NCBI RefSeq assembly: GCF_035953295.1
Contig: NZ_CP108370.1
Span: 4,555,001 to 4,619,000, forward strand
Direction of reading: 5' to 3'
DNA length: 64,000 nucleotides
Source: Streptomyces sp. NBC_01335
Lineage (GTDB): Bacteria > Actinomycetota > Actinomycetes > Streptomycetales > Streptomycetaceae
Shown here: positions 34,833-43,224 of the stretch, one piece after another
How the letters are laid out: every line of letters starts with the position of its first letter
Numbering within the stretch: position 1 is the stretch's first letter
Translations under genes and position numbers: made by a program
The notes under the pieces: model-generated
What the model was told of the DNA's origin: nothing
The model's input: the letters and a program-made list of their open reading frames with translations, nothing else
Database searches by the model: none

Positions 34833-34920
34833 CCCCGTACCCCCTTCGCTCGCGCGGCGGGGTGCGAGGGCGCGGGGGTACGGGGGTGCGGGGGTACGGG
34901 GGTACGGGGGTGCGGGGGTT
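34833..34920. terminator. Terminator cassette plus 8-bp CGGGGGTR repeats
   Basis: CCCCGTACCCCC (34833-34844) pairs with GGGGGTACGGGG (34874-34885). The right side lies in six tandem copies of CGGGGGTR (34873-34920). The first 25 bases are identical to the left part of the hairpin at 36361. Located between convergent fbiC and tetR. Confidence 0.7.
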
Positions 34921-34946
34921 GCGTGCGCGCCGTGCCGCGCCTTCGG

Positions 34947-35507
34947 TCAGCCGCTCTCCGTCAGGGCCGCGTGCGCGGCGGCGAGGATCTCCTCGGAGAG
35001 CGGGGAGCCCTTGGTGGCCCGTGACAGCACCAGCGCGCCGAACAGCGTGCAGAGGCGGGCGACGCCGTCCTGGTCGTCGGTGGCGAGGAAGCCGGCGAAG
35101 TCGGCCACCCCCTCGGTGTAGACGCGCCGGGCCTCACGCCCGCCGCCGTCCCGGGCGACGTCGGTGGCGAGCCCGGCGACCGGGCAGCCGCCCGCCGGGT
35201 CGTCGCGGTGGTCGACGGAGAGGTAGGTGTCGATCAGCGCCCGCTGGGTGGCGTCACGCTGCCCGTCGTGCTGTTCGAGCCCGGCGGCGTGGTGCCCGGC
35301 GAGTCGGGTGAAGGCGTGGGCGGTGGCCTCGTCGACGAGCGCCTCCTTGGAGGCGAACTGCTTGTAGAACGCGCCGTGGGTCAGGCCGGCCGCCTTCATC
35401 AGGTCGGCGACGCTGACCTGCGTTCCCTGCTCCCGGAAGAGCCGGGAGGCGGTGTCCACCACCCGGCTGCGGTTCTCCTCCGCCTGTGCCTGCGACACAC
35501 GGCCCAT
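34947..35507 (-). CDS. TetR-family regulator
   Basis: TetR regulator of 186 residues. HTH RVVDTASRLFREQGTQVSVADLMKAAGLTHGAFYKQFASKEALVDEA, and a C-terminal domain with the pattern GGCPVAGLATDVARDG seen in AcrR-like repressors of short-chain dehydrogenases. It is divergent from an SDR gene with a 22-bp dyad in between, so SDR control and autoregulation are likely. Confidence 0.9.
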   Translation of the reverse strand: MGRVSQAQAEENRSRVVDTASRLFREQGTQVSVADLMKAAGLTHGAFYKQFASKEALVDEATAHAFTRLAGHHAAGLEQHDGQRDATQRALIDTYLSVDHRDDPAGGCPVAGLATDVARDGGGREARRVYTEGVADFAGFLATDDQDGVARLCTLFGALVLSRATKGSPLSEEILAAAHAALTESG

Positions 35508-35555
35508 GACTGCCTCCCTTTTGGATGTCGACTGGCATCTATCGTAGAACGGTGT

Positions 35556-35577
35556 TTAGATTATGGGAATAATCTAA
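35556..35577. promoter_or_regulatory. Operator dyad between tetR and the SDR
   Basis: Perfect 9-bp arms TTAGATTAT (35556-35564) and ATAATCTAA (35569-35577) separated by GGGA. This is a strikingly AT-rich dyad in GC-rich surroundings, 48 bp from each gene start. Confidence 0.8.
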
Positions 35578-35624
35578 TCGGAGTGGGTGGCCGGAGGGCG
35601 CCCGCGAGGGCCGGGAGCAGACAC

Positions 35625-36317
35625 ATGGAACTCAAGAACGCGGTCGCGGTCGTCACCGGCGCCAACCGGGGCCTCGGGCGGCACCTGGCCGCCCAGCTCG
35701 TGGAGCGCGGCGCGAAGGTGTACGCGGCGGCCCGGCGGCCCGAGCTGATCGACCTGCCCGGCGTCACCCCCCTGCGGCTGGACGTCACGGACCACGCGTC
35801 GGTCGAGGAAGCCGCCCGTATCGCGTCCGACGCGACGCTGCTGATCAACAACGCGGGCGTCCTCACCGGCGCGGCGCTGATCGGCGGCGACCTGGACGAG
35901 GTGCGCCGGGAGATGGAGACCAACTTCTTCGGCCCGCTCGCCACGACCCGGGCCTTCGCCCCGGTCATCGAGGGCAACGGCGGCGGCGCCGTGCTCAACG
36001 TCCTGTCCGTCCTGTCCTGGATGCACCCCGGCGGAGTCGGCTCCTACGCCGCCTCCAAGGCCGCCGCCTGGGCGCTGACCGGTGCGACCCGCGACGAGCT
36101 CGCGCCGCGCGGCATCGCCGTCTCGGCGCTGCACGTGGGCTACATGGACACCGACATGGCCGCCGCCGTCCCCGCCGACCGGAAGACCGCCGCCGCGGAC
36201 GTCGCGGCCCAGGCCCTGCACGGCATCGAGACGGGCCTGCCCGAGATCGTCGCCGACGAGGTGACCCGGCAGGTCAAGCAGAGCCTGGCCGTATCGCCGC
36301 AGCCGAGCGCCGTCTGA
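35625..36317 (+). CDS. Short-chain dehydrogenase/reductase
   Basis: Classical SDR of 230 residues. Cofactor motif VTGANRGLGRHLAAQLVERG, LLINNAGVLTG (NNAG), catalytic Ser in LNVLSVLSWM and YxxxK in YAASKAA. The substrate is not evident. The ATG at 35625 is used; the open frame upstream is only the antisense of tetR. It is probably induced through the TetR-type dyad upstream. It ends in a strong hairpin shared with the convergent aminotransferase gene. Confidence 0.9.
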   Translation: MELKNAVAVVTGANRGLGRHLAAQLVERGAKVYAAARRPELIDLPGVTPLRLDVTDHASVEEAARIASDATLLINNAGVLTGAALIGGDLDEVRREMETNFFGPLATTRAFAPVIEGNGGGAVLNVLSVLSWMHPGGVGSYAASKAAAWALTGATRDELAPRGIAVSALHVGYMDTDMAAAVPADRKTAAADVAAQALHGIETGLPEIVADEVTRQVKQSLAVSPQPSAV

Positions 36318-36352
36318 GGCGCTCCCGCCCCGTACCGCCTCACCCGCGCGGC

Positions 36353-36406
36353 GCCGCCGTCCCCGTACCCCCTTCGCTCGCGCGGTGGGGGTACGGGGAC
36401 GGCGGC
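36353..36406. terminator. Strong bidirectional terminator
   Basis: Perfect 20-bp arms (36353-36372 and 36387-36406) and a 14-nt loop, between the convergent SDR and aminotransferase genes. Bases 36361-36385 are identical to 34833-34857. Confidence 0.9.
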
Positions 36407-36410
36407 GGGC

Positions 36411-37661
36411 TCAGGCGTGCGCGACGGGCTGTGATGCCGGTGCCGACTCCGATGCCGACTCCGATGCCCCCGTCGCGCCCAGTGCCTTGCCCAGCCGCAG
36501 CAGCCCCTCGCGGATCTCGTCCGGGGTGTGGGTGGTGAAGGACATCCGCAGCGCGGCCGGGTCGGGGGTCCCGGCGTAGAAGGGGGCGCCGGGGACATAC
36601 GCCACCTCGTGGGCGATCGCCTTCGGCAGCAGGGCGGTCGCGTCGTGGCCGTCGGGCAGCCGGACCCAGACGAACATCCCGCCGTCCGGCCGGTTCCAGG
36701 TGCTGCCTTGCGGGAGGGCGGCCGGCAGGCCGTCGAGCAGGGCGTTCCGGCGCTCGCGGTACGCGGCACGGACCCGGCCCACGTGGGCGTCGAGGTCGGA
36801 GACCTCCAGGTAGCGGGCGGCGGCCGCCTGGTCCACGGCGGAGCAGTGCAGGTCGGCGGCCTGCTTGACGATCACGCAGGCCCGGCGCAGCGCGGCGGGC
36901 GCACGGAGATGGCCGAGGCGCATGCCGGGGGACATCACCTTGGAGAAGGTGCCGAGCAGGACCGTGCGGTCGGCGGCGGCGTCCAGCGAGGAGATCCACG
37001 GCAGGTGCTCGCCCTCGTAACGCAGCTCGCCGTACGGGTCGTCCTCGACGATCCACAGGCCGAGCCGCTGCGCCACCTCGGCGACGGCCTGCCGGCGGGC
37101 GAGCGGGAGGGTGCGCCCGGTCGGGTTCTGGAAGGTGGGGATGGTGTAGAGCAGCTTGGGCCGTTCCCGTTCGACGAGTTCCGCGAGCGCCACCGGGTCG
37201 ATGCCCTCGTCGTCGCACGGCACCGGCAGGACCCGTGCCCCCGCGAAGGCGAAGCACTGCAACGCCGCGAGGTACGTGGGGTCTTCGACGAGGACGGTGT
37301 CGCCGGGCTCCAGCAGGGCCGTGGTGATCATGGTCAGCGCCTGCTGCGACCCGGTGGTCACCAACAGGTCCTCCGCCCGGGTCGGCAGCCCCCGCGCGGA
37401 GTACCGGGCGGCGACGGCCGCCCGCAGCCCCGGATCGCCGTCCGTCACCGAGTACTGGAGGACCCGCGCCGCGTCCTCGGCCAGCACGTGGTCGTAGGCC
37501 GCCCGGATCTCCCCCGCGTCGAACAGCTCGGGCGCGGGAAGCCCGCCCGCGAACGAGATGACCTCCGGCCGCGCGGTCAGCGCGAGGATCTCGCGTACGG
37601 GCGAGGCGCCGACCGAGGCGGCGCGTGCGGCGAGGGCGGGGGTGGCGGCTCGGGTCGTCAT
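36411..37661 (-). CDS. PLP-dependent class I/II aminotransferase
   Basis: Fold-type I aminotransferase of 416 residues, close in pattern to the 2-aminoadipate aminotransferase/MocR-catalytic-domain group but without a GntR HTH. Motifs: VISFAGGLPAPELF near the N-terminus, TFQNPTGRTLP, EDDPYGELRY and the PLP lysine in GTFSKVMSPGMRLGH. The substrate is probably an amino acid with a large or acidic side chain, unproven. The stop is 4 bp after the terminator arm. Confidence 0.9.
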   Translation of the reverse strand: MTTRAATPALAARAASVGASPVREILALTARPEVISFAGGLPAPELFDAGEIRAAYDHVLAEDAARVLQYSVTDGDPGLRAAVAARYSARGLPTRAEDLLVTTGSQQALTMITTALLEPGDTVLVEDPTYLAALQCFAFAGARVLPVPCDDEGIDPVALAELVERERPKLLYTIPTFQNPTGRTLPLARRQAVAEVAQRLGLWIVEDDPYGELRYEGEHLPWISSLDAAADRTVLLGTFSKVMSPGMRLGHLRAPAALRRACVIVKQAADLHCSAVDQAAAARYLEVSDLDAHVGRVRAAYRERRNALLDGLPAALPQGSTWNRPDGGMFVWVRLPDGHDATALLPKAIAHEVAYVPGAPFYAGTPDPAALRMSFTTHTPDEIREGLLRLGKALGATGASESASESAPASQPVAHA

Positions 37662-37770
37662 GGGGGGCAGCCTACGAACAACTGCGGTGTCCCTGAAAGG
37701 CTTTGTGCAGCGGTTCCCGAGCAGTGGGACGGTGGACGCGGGTGTGCCGAACGAGGACGTGCGGGGCCTC

Positions 37771-37806
37771 CTGCTGGGCGTCCTCGGGCTGCTGGGCGTC
37801 CTCGGG
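37771..37806 (+). repeat. Two tandem 18-bp repeats in the aminotransferase/lipoprotein gap
   Basis: CTGCTGGGCGTCCTCGGG occurs twice without a gap. No gene is supported in this 204-bp interval. Confidence 0.7.
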
Positions 37807-37865
37807 CCGGCCGCTTGCCCCGGGCGGCCGGCGACCGGTGGTCCACGTCGATTCGGCCGCGCCGT

Positions 37866-38483
37866 TCACCGGCTCTCCCCGCCCGTCCCCGCCCGTCCCC
37901 GGGCCCACACTCCGCCCTCCCGCCCGTCGGCTTCGTTCCTGTCGCAGGCATTGGCTTTGAACTCCGCCAGGGGAGAGGTGAAGCTGATCGTTTCGCCGGG
38001 TTTCGTGACGGACGCGCGGAGGACCGATCCCGGGGCGAGCCGGTCCCGGTCGGCCACGGTGAAAGAGGCGCCGGCCGCCGACCAGGAGTTGTCCTCGGTC
38101 CAGCCGTACAGGATGTAGGTGGTCCCGGCGGCCAGCGGTTCGAGAGGTGTCGTCGCGGTCCAGCCGGGGGAGGGCGAGTCGAGCGACCAGGTGGTGAGTC
38201 CTGCCTCGAGCGGGGTGTCGGCGGTCCATGAACCGACCGTCCTGCTCCCGCCCGAGTCGTCGGAGTCGCCGGAGACCGTCTCCGTGTGCGTGTAGAGGGT
38301 CGCGCCGTCGATGTGGTGGCCGCAGACCATGATGGCGCCGAGCAGATGGCCGTCCCTGCTCATGGAGATACCGGCGACGGCATCGATGGGCACGGTGCAC
38401 CCCGAGGTCGCCGCCAGGGCCGCGGTGGCCGCCAAGGCACCGGCACCACGCCGGATCGCGGACCAGGACATGGTCGTACGCAT
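37866..38483 (-). CDS. Hypothetical lipoprotein
   Basis: Protein of 205 residues with a type II signal peptide: Arg-rich N-terminus, hydrophobic AGALAATAALAA and lipobox ATSGC, mature Cys at residue 29. The mature part is Thr/Ser/Asp-rich with a beta-type pattern (TTPLEPLAAGTTYILYGWTEDNSWSAAGASFTVADRD, fibronectin-like spacing). No family recognised; presumably on the cell surface. Confidence 0.78.
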   Translation of the reverse strand: MRTTMSWSAIRRGAGALAATAALAATSGCTVPIDAVAGISMSRDGHLLGAIMVCGHHIDGATLYTHTETVSGDSDDSGGSRTVGSWTADTPLEAGLTTWSLDSPSPGWTATTPLEPLAAGTTYILYGWTEDNSWSAAGASFTVADRDRLAPGSVLRASVTKPGETISFTSPLAEFKANACDRNEADGREGGVWARGRAGTGGESR

Positions 38484-38580
38484 GGAACTCCCCCCGTCCA
38501 GGGCCGCGCGCGTACCGCTTCCCCCTGTACGCCGACGTTAGGCACGAGCCGCGACGGGCTGCGGCGACTCCACCCATCCG

Positions 38581-38976
38581 TTGCGCCCTCGTTGTGGCCC
38601 TGTGGCCCGGCGGCCTCCGAAGGACCGCCTGCCGCTCGCCGACGCCTGCCGGGAGACCGGCACGGTCGCCGTGGTGGGCGCCGCGTTCCACGAGGCGGGG
38701 GAGTTGTACGTATCCGCGCCGGTCATCGGGGCGGACGGGGAGATGGTCACTCGTTACGACAAGCAGCACCTCTTCACGACCGAGCGCGAGGTCTACCGGC
38801 CGGGTGTGTGGGCCCCGGACGGGCGGCTGCTGACCGAAGCCGGGCCGGACCGGCGCGAGGTGGTCACCGCCCACCTCGACCCGGCCGCCCTGACCGCCGC
38901 CCGCGAGGCGGAGGCGATGCCGGGCGACCTGGGCCGGGTCGTGGCGGGCGGGCGGTCTCAGGCCGTTTCCGGCTGA
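38581..38976 (+). pseudogene. Carbon-nitrogen hydrolase (nitrilase family) remnant
   Basis: The frame encodes recognisable nitrilase-fold segments: LPLADACRETGTVAVVGAAFHEAGELYVSAPVIGADGE, then MVTRYDKQHLFTTER with the catalytic Lys. It then jumps from VYRPGVWAPDGRLL to a C-terminal segment AHLDPAALTAAREAEAM. The N-terminal part with the catalytic Glu and the middle part with the nucleophilic Cys are absent, so activity is not possible. The remnant is about 130 residues where the family has about 270. Its end overlaps the stop of the MFS gene on the other strand. Confidence 0.75.
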
Positions 38977-40487
38977 CCGGTCCCGCCCCGGGCGATACGG
39001 GTGGCGAAGAAGGCGAAGGCCAGCGACAGAGCGGCCTGTACGGCCACGGCGACGGCGAAACCGCGGGGCAGCCCGGCGGCGGCGGAACCGTCCGCCGTCG
39101 CGTCGGCCACGGCGTGGAAGAGGCCGCCCAGGAGTGCGACGCCCAGGCCGAGGCCGAGCTGCTGCAGGGTGGTGAAGAGCCCGCCGGCGACGCCCGCCGC
39201 CCAGGTCGGGGTGCGGGAGAGGACCGTGCGCAGGACCGGCCCGTACATCAGGGCCTGGGTGACGCCGAGCGCGATCAGGAGCGGCTGCAGGGCCGCCGGG
39301 GTGTGGCCGTGGGTGCCGTTCACGGCGACGGCGAGGCCCACGAGCACCGCCGTCTGCCCGATGGCCGCACCCGTCATCGTCCAGCGTCCGGTGCGGCGTT
39401 CCACGGCCGGCAGGGCGAGGGCGGTGACGATGAACCCCGCGCCGAACCCGAGCAGCAGGACGACGGTGTGCCAGGCGTCCACGCCGAACGCGCCCTGGGC
39501 GAGCGCCGAGAACTCGTACAGGAAGGCGCCGTACCCGGTGAAGAACAGCAGCGACATGATCAGGCCCTGCCGCACGGCCGGGGTGCGCAGCACGCTCGGC
39601 GGGACGACGGGCAGCTCGCCGCGGCGTTCGGCGGCGCGCTGCGAGCGGGCGAAGGCGGTGAGCACCGCACCGGCCGCGGCCAGCATCGCGAGAACCGGGG
39701 CCGGGCCGCCCGCGGAGGTGCCGAGGGTCAGGGGCACCACGACGAGGAGCAGGCCCGCGCCGAGGAGGGCGGCGCCGCGCAGGTCGAGCGTGAGCGGTGC
39801 CGTCGAGCGTGACTCGGGCACGGTGCGCAGGGCGAGCAGCGCGGCCGCGCCGATCGCCCCGGTGAGTATCTGTACGAGCCGCCAGCCCCAGTGGTCACCG
39901 GCGGCCTGGGACACGGCGCCCGCGAGGAGTTGCCCGGCGACGGTCGCGATGCCGCCGACGGCGGCGAAGAGCGTGACGCCCAGCGCCCGCAGCTTCGCGG
40001 GCGCCGTGGACTGGATGGTGGAGAGGACCTGGGGGGTGAACAGGCCGGCGGCCACGCCGAGCACGGCGCGCAGTACGACGAGGGTGACCAGGTTCGGCGC
40101 GAGGGCGGCGAGCACGGAGGCCACGCCGAACGCGCCGACCCCGGCCGCGAGCAGCCGCCGCCGTCCGAACCGGTCGCCCAGGCGCCCCGCGACGACGAGG
40201 GTCGCGGCGAACGCCGTGGTGTACGCGGAGAGCACGAGCTGCCCGCCCGACGCCGTCACGCCGAGGTCCCCGGTGATCGCGGGTTCGAGCAGGTTGACCG
40301 AGCCGAACGTCATGTTCACGGGCAGGAAGGCCACGAGCAGGGCGGCGAGTCCGGCGCCGGTGAGGGCACGCGCCGGGGGCGGTGCCACGGCGTGCGGGGC
40401 GGGCCCGAGGGCGGTGGTGGTGACGGGGACGGCTCGTGCGGTGTGCGGGGCAGGGGCCGGGGCGGACGGTGCGGTCGTGAGGGTCAT
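38958..40487 (-). CDS. MFS transporter (DHA2-like)
   Basis: MFS transporter of 509 residues with about 14 hydrophobic segments. Motif A-like GRLGDRFGRRRLLAAG lies between spans 2 and 3, and a long Pro/Ala-rich leader precedes span 1. The ATG at 40487 is the start consistent with family length. It is divergent from a MmyB-type regulator across 98 bp with a 12-bp palindrome. The substrate is unknown. Confidence 0.88.
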   Translation of the reverse strand: MTLTTAPSAPAPAPHTARAVPVTTTALGPAPHAVAPPPARALTGAGLAALLVAFLPVNMTFGSVNLLEPAITGDLGVTASGGQLVLSAYTTAFAATLVVAGRLGDRFGRRRLLAAGVGAFGVASVLAALAPNLVTLVVLRAVLGVAAGLFTPQVLSTIQSTAPAKLRALGVTLFAAVGGIATVAGQLLAGAVSQAAGDHWGWRLVQILTGAIGAAALLALRTVPESRSTAPLTLDLRGAALLGAGLLLVVVPLTLGTSAGGPAPVLAMLAAAGAVLTAFARSQRAAERRGELPVVPPSVLRTPAVRQGLIMSLLFFTGYGAFLYEFSALAQGAFGVDAWHTVVLLLGFGAGFIVTALALPAVERRTGRWTMTGAAIGQTAVLVGLAVAVNGTHGHTPAALQPLLIALGVTQALMYGPVLRTVLSRTPTWAAGVAGGLFTTLQQLGLGLGVALLGGLFHAVADATADGSAAAGLPRGFAVAVAVQAALSLAFAFFATRIARGGTGQPETA

Positions 40488-40512
40488 GACCAGACTGTGC
40501 GCCTCGCGCCAT

Positions 40513-40524
40513 CCTGGTACCAGG
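40513..40524. promoter_or_regulatory. Palindrome CCTGGTACCAGG in the MFS/MmyB-type divergent region
   Basis: Perfect 12-bp palindrome, with partial copies of GGTACC and ACCTGG 15-30 bp further on. A possible operator for the adjacent regulator. Confidence 0.45.
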
Positions 40525-40585
40525 AGCCTGCTTATCGGGGTACCACTACTACCTGGATCCACCGGCCCCGAGGCCCGACACTGGG

Positions 40586-41485
40586 GTGGTGACCTCATCG
40601 ACGCCCGACCGCGACGCCCTCGGCGCCTTCCTGCGTGCCCGCCGTGCCCGTGTCACCCCCGGTGACGTGGGCCTGCCCGCGAGCGGCCGGCGCCGCACGC
40701 CCGGTCTGCGGCGCGAGGAGGTCGCGCAGCTCGCCGGTGTGGGGGTCACCTGGTACACGTGGCTGGAGCAGGGGAGGGCCAAGAACGCCTCCGACCAGGT
40801 CCTGGAGGCGGTGGCGCGCGTCCTGCGCCTGGACGCCGCCGAGCACCGGCACCTGATGGTGCTCGCGGGCCGGGGCACGGACACCGAGCCGGGCCCGCCC
40901 ATGGACCTGCGCCCCGAACACACCGCCGTCCTGGCGAAGTTGCTGCCGTATCCGGCCGCCGTGCAGACCGACTGCTACGACCTGGTCGCGGCCAACCGCA
41001 CCTACCGGTACCTCTTCGCCGACCTCGACGCGTACCCGGTCGAGGAACGCAACTGCGCGTGGCTGATGTTCACCGAGCCGAGCTGGCGCAACAGCCTGGT
41101 CGACGAGGAGACCGTCCTCCGCGACATGACCGCGAGGCTCCGCGCCCGCCAGCCGGAACACCGCGACGACGCCCGCTGGAACGCGCTGATCACCCGGCTG
41201 CGCCAGGAGTCGCCGGACTTCGTGCGGCACTGGGAGTCGTACGAAGTCGGCGCCGACCGGAACCAGTTGCGCCACTACCGGTCCCCGCGCGTCGGCGCCC
41301 TCGACGTCCAGTTCCAGAGCCTGTGGCTGGACCGGGGGCGGGGCGAGCGGATCATCGTCATGACGCCCGACGACGCCGCCACCGCCCAGCGCCTGGAACG
41401 CCTCGACTCGCTGGTCGGCGCCGCGCCGGCGTGGACCTCCCTCGGGGACGGCGCCGCTGCGGGCGGGTCGGTCGCGGGGGCCTGA
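40586..41485 (+). CDS. XRE-family regulator with MmyB-like ligand domain
   Basis: Protein of 299 residues. The N-terminal HTH (LGAFLRARRARVTPGDVG..RRRTPGLRREEVAQLAGVGVTWYTWLEQGR) is followed by a C-terminal MmyB-like PAS-type domain (AVQTDCYDLVAANRTYRYLF...WLMFTEPSWRN...) that binds fatty-acid-like ligands in studied members. It is divergent from an MFS exporter, its likely target. The start is the GTG at 40586. Confidence 0.9.
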   Translation: MVTSSTPDRDALGAFLRARRARVTPGDVGLPASGRRRTPGLRREEVAQLAGVGVTWYTWLEQGRAKNASDQVLEAVARVLRLDAAEHRHLMVLAGRGTDTEPGPPMDLRPEHTAVLAKLLPYPAAVQTDCYDLVAANRTYRYLFADLDAYPVEERNCAWLMFTEPSWRNSLVDEETVLRDMTARLRARQPEHRDDARWNALITRLRQESPDFVRHWESYEVGADRNQLRHYRSPRVGALDVQFQSLWLDRGRGERIIVMTPDDAATAQRLERLDSLVGAAPAWTSLGDGAAAGGSVAGA

Positions 41486-41578
41486 GGGGGTGCCGTCCGG
41501 GTTGCCCCGGCCGACCGACGACCGGGGCGCCGAACGGGACTGCGACACCCGACGGGAGCCCGGCCTCCAGGGCCGGGA

Positions 41579-41971
41579 CTACGCGACGGCGTCCCCGGCG
41601 GACGACGGCGGGGACTGCTCCTTCGCCGTGGCGATCACCTCGTCCAACACCTCGCGGGAACGCAGCAGTTCGGTGATCTTCCGGTCGATCCGCTCGCGCT
41701 CCACGCCGAGGTCGCTGACCAGGCGGGGCGTGGCGACGGCGGACGGCCCGCCGTCCGAGTCCCGTACGCAGGGCAGGAGTTCGTAGATCTTCGAGCTGCA
41801 CAGCCCGGCCGCGTAGAACTCCTGGATGCGGATGACCCGGTCGACCGCGCCTTCGGGGTACTCGCGGTGCCCGCCGAGTGTACGGTCCGAGGCCAGCAGG
41901 CCCTGCTGCTCGTAGTAGCGCAGGGAACGCTCGCTCACGCCCGTACGCCGGGCCAGTTCACCGATCCGCAT
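41579..41971 (-). CDS. MerR-family regulator
   Basis: MerR regulator of 130 residues from ATG 41971. Winged HTH MRIGELARRTGVSERSLRYYEQQGLLASDRTLGGHREYPEGAVDRVIRIQEFYAAGLCSSKI and a C-terminal dimerisation coiled coil. Only one or two Cys are present, so metal sensing of the classical type is unlikely. It is divergent from an Old Yellow Enzyme gene whose promoter has a MerR-type long spacer with a central palindrome. Confidence 0.9.
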   Translation of the reverse strand: MRIGELARRTGVSERSLRYYEQQGLLASDRTLGGHREYPEGAVDRVIRIQEFYAAGLCSSKIYELLPCVRDSDGGPSAVATPRLVSDLGVERERIDRKITELLRSREVLDEVIATAKEQSPPSSAGDAVA

Positions 41972-42006
41972 CTCTTCCGCCCCTCCCGCCGACCCGGAAT
42001 CCGGGC

Positions 42007-42038
42007 TTGAACCTGACACCAGTGTCAATTCCTACCCT
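42007..42038 (+). promoter_or_regulatory. MerR-type promoter with central operator, ene-reductase
   Basis: TTGAAC (42007-42012) and TACCCT (42033-42038) are 20 bp apart, longer than the usual 17. The spacer contains the perfect palindrome TGACACCAGTGTCA (42014-42027). MerR activators act on such 19-20 bp spacers. The ATG of the gene is 6 bp after the -10 box, so the mRNA is probably leaderless. Confidence 0.75.
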
Positions 42039-42044
42039 CCCGGC

Positions 42045-43196
42045 ATGACGAACGCACCCGCTTCCGCCCAGCCGTCCGCACCCGGTTCCCCGCTGGGGGC
42101 CGGACCCGCCTCCCGTACGGTCTTCGACCCCGCCGACCTCGGCACGCTCCGCCTGCCGAACCGTCTCGTGATGGCCCCGCTGACCCGTAATCGCGCCACC
42201 GCCGACGGCGTCCCCACCCCGCTGATGGCCACCTACTACGCCCAGCGCGCCACGGCCGGCCTGATCATCGCCGAGGCGTCCACCCCGAACGCGGTCGGGC
42301 AGACGTACCCCAACATCACCGCCATCCACCGCCCCGACCACGTCGCCGGATGGCGCCTGGTCACCGACGCGGTACGCGCGGCGGGCGGGCAGATGTTCCT
42401 CCAGCTCCAGCACGGCGGACGCGTCGGCCACCCCGACACCAGCGGCTTCACCCCGGTCGCCCCCTCGCCGGTGGCGCTCCCCGAGACCCTCCACACGCCC
42501 GCCGGGAAGCAACAGGCCCCCGTTCCGCGCGAGATGAGCATCCAGGACATCGAGGACCACGTCGCCGACTTCGCCTCCGCCGCGCGCCGCGCCGTGGAGG
42601 CGGGCTTCGAAGGGGTCGAAGTGCACAGCGCCAACGGGCACTTGCTGCACCAGTTCCTGTCGCAGAACACCAACCGCCGCACCGACGCCTACGGAGGACC
42701 GGTCGGCAACCGCGTCCGGTTCGTCGCCGAGGTGGTCCGGGCCGTCGCCGAGGAGATCGGCCCCGAACGGGTCGGGCTGCGGGTCTCGCCCGGCAACACG
42801 GTCAACAGCATCGAGGAGGGCGACACCGAGGAGATCTACCCCGCCCTCGTCGCCGCCCTGGCGGGCAGCGGGATCGCCTACCTGCACATCGGGTACGCGG
42901 ACCCCGACCGGCCCGTCTTCCAGCGCATCCGCAAGGACTGGCCCGGCACCCTGATCGCCAACCCGGTGCTCCCGGAGGACCGCATCCCCGAGGACGGCGG
43001 CCTCGCCGCGAGCGAACGCCTCCTCGCCGCCGGGGCCGACCTCATCGCCCTCGGCCGCCCCTTCCTCGCCAACCCGGACCTGGTCCACCGGCTGCGTACC
43101 GGGGCACCGGTCAACCAGGTGCGGGACGCGTACATGATGTACGTCGGCGGGGCGACGGGTTACACGGACTACCCGGCTCTGCCGACCGGCGGATGA
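42045..43196 (+). CDS. Old Yellow Enzyme family ene-reductase
   Basis: FMN-dependent NADPH oxidoreductase of 383 residues. Signature elements: LRLPNRLVMAPLTRNRA, YYAQRATAGLIIAEAS, VEVHSANGHLLHQFLSQNTNRRTDAYGG, and LGRPFLANPDLV near the C-terminus. The active-site pair is His-Ser-Ala-Asn (HSAN; NemA-like enzymes have His/Asn). It reduces electrophilic alkenes, nitro compounds or quinones. It is probably induced by electrophile stress through the divergent MerR regulator, and the start appears leaderless. Confidence 0.93.
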   Translation: MTNAPASAQPSAPGSPLGAGPASRTVFDPADLGTLRLPNRLVMAPLTRNRATADGVPTPLMATYYAQRATAGLIIAEASTPNAVGQTYPNITAIHRPDHVAGWRLVTDAVRAAGGQMFLQLQHGGRVGHPDTSGFTPVAPSPVALPETLHTPAGKQQAPVPREMSIQDIEDHVADFASAARRAVEAGFEGVEVHSANGHLLHQFLSQNTNRRTDAYGGPVGNRVRFVAEVVRAVAEEIGPERVGLRVSPGNTVNSIEEGDTEEIYPALVAALAGSGIAYLHIGYADPDRPVFQRIRKDWPGTLIANPVLPEDRIPEDGGLAASERLLAAGADLIALGRPFLANPDLVHRLRTGAPVNQVRDAYMMYVGGATGYTDYPALPTGG

Positions 43197-43224
43197 GTAC
43201 CGACAGCAGGGAGCGTCCTTTCCG

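Noticed and set aside
37558..38118. Plus-strand frame covering the aminotransferase start and the lipoprotein gap
   Set aside because: It crosses the 18-bp repeats and is antisense to two supported genes; no family similarity.
40513..40524. CCTGGTACCAGG as an attachment or restriction-related site
   Set aside because: No integrase or methylase is near; an operator for the divergent regulator is simpler.
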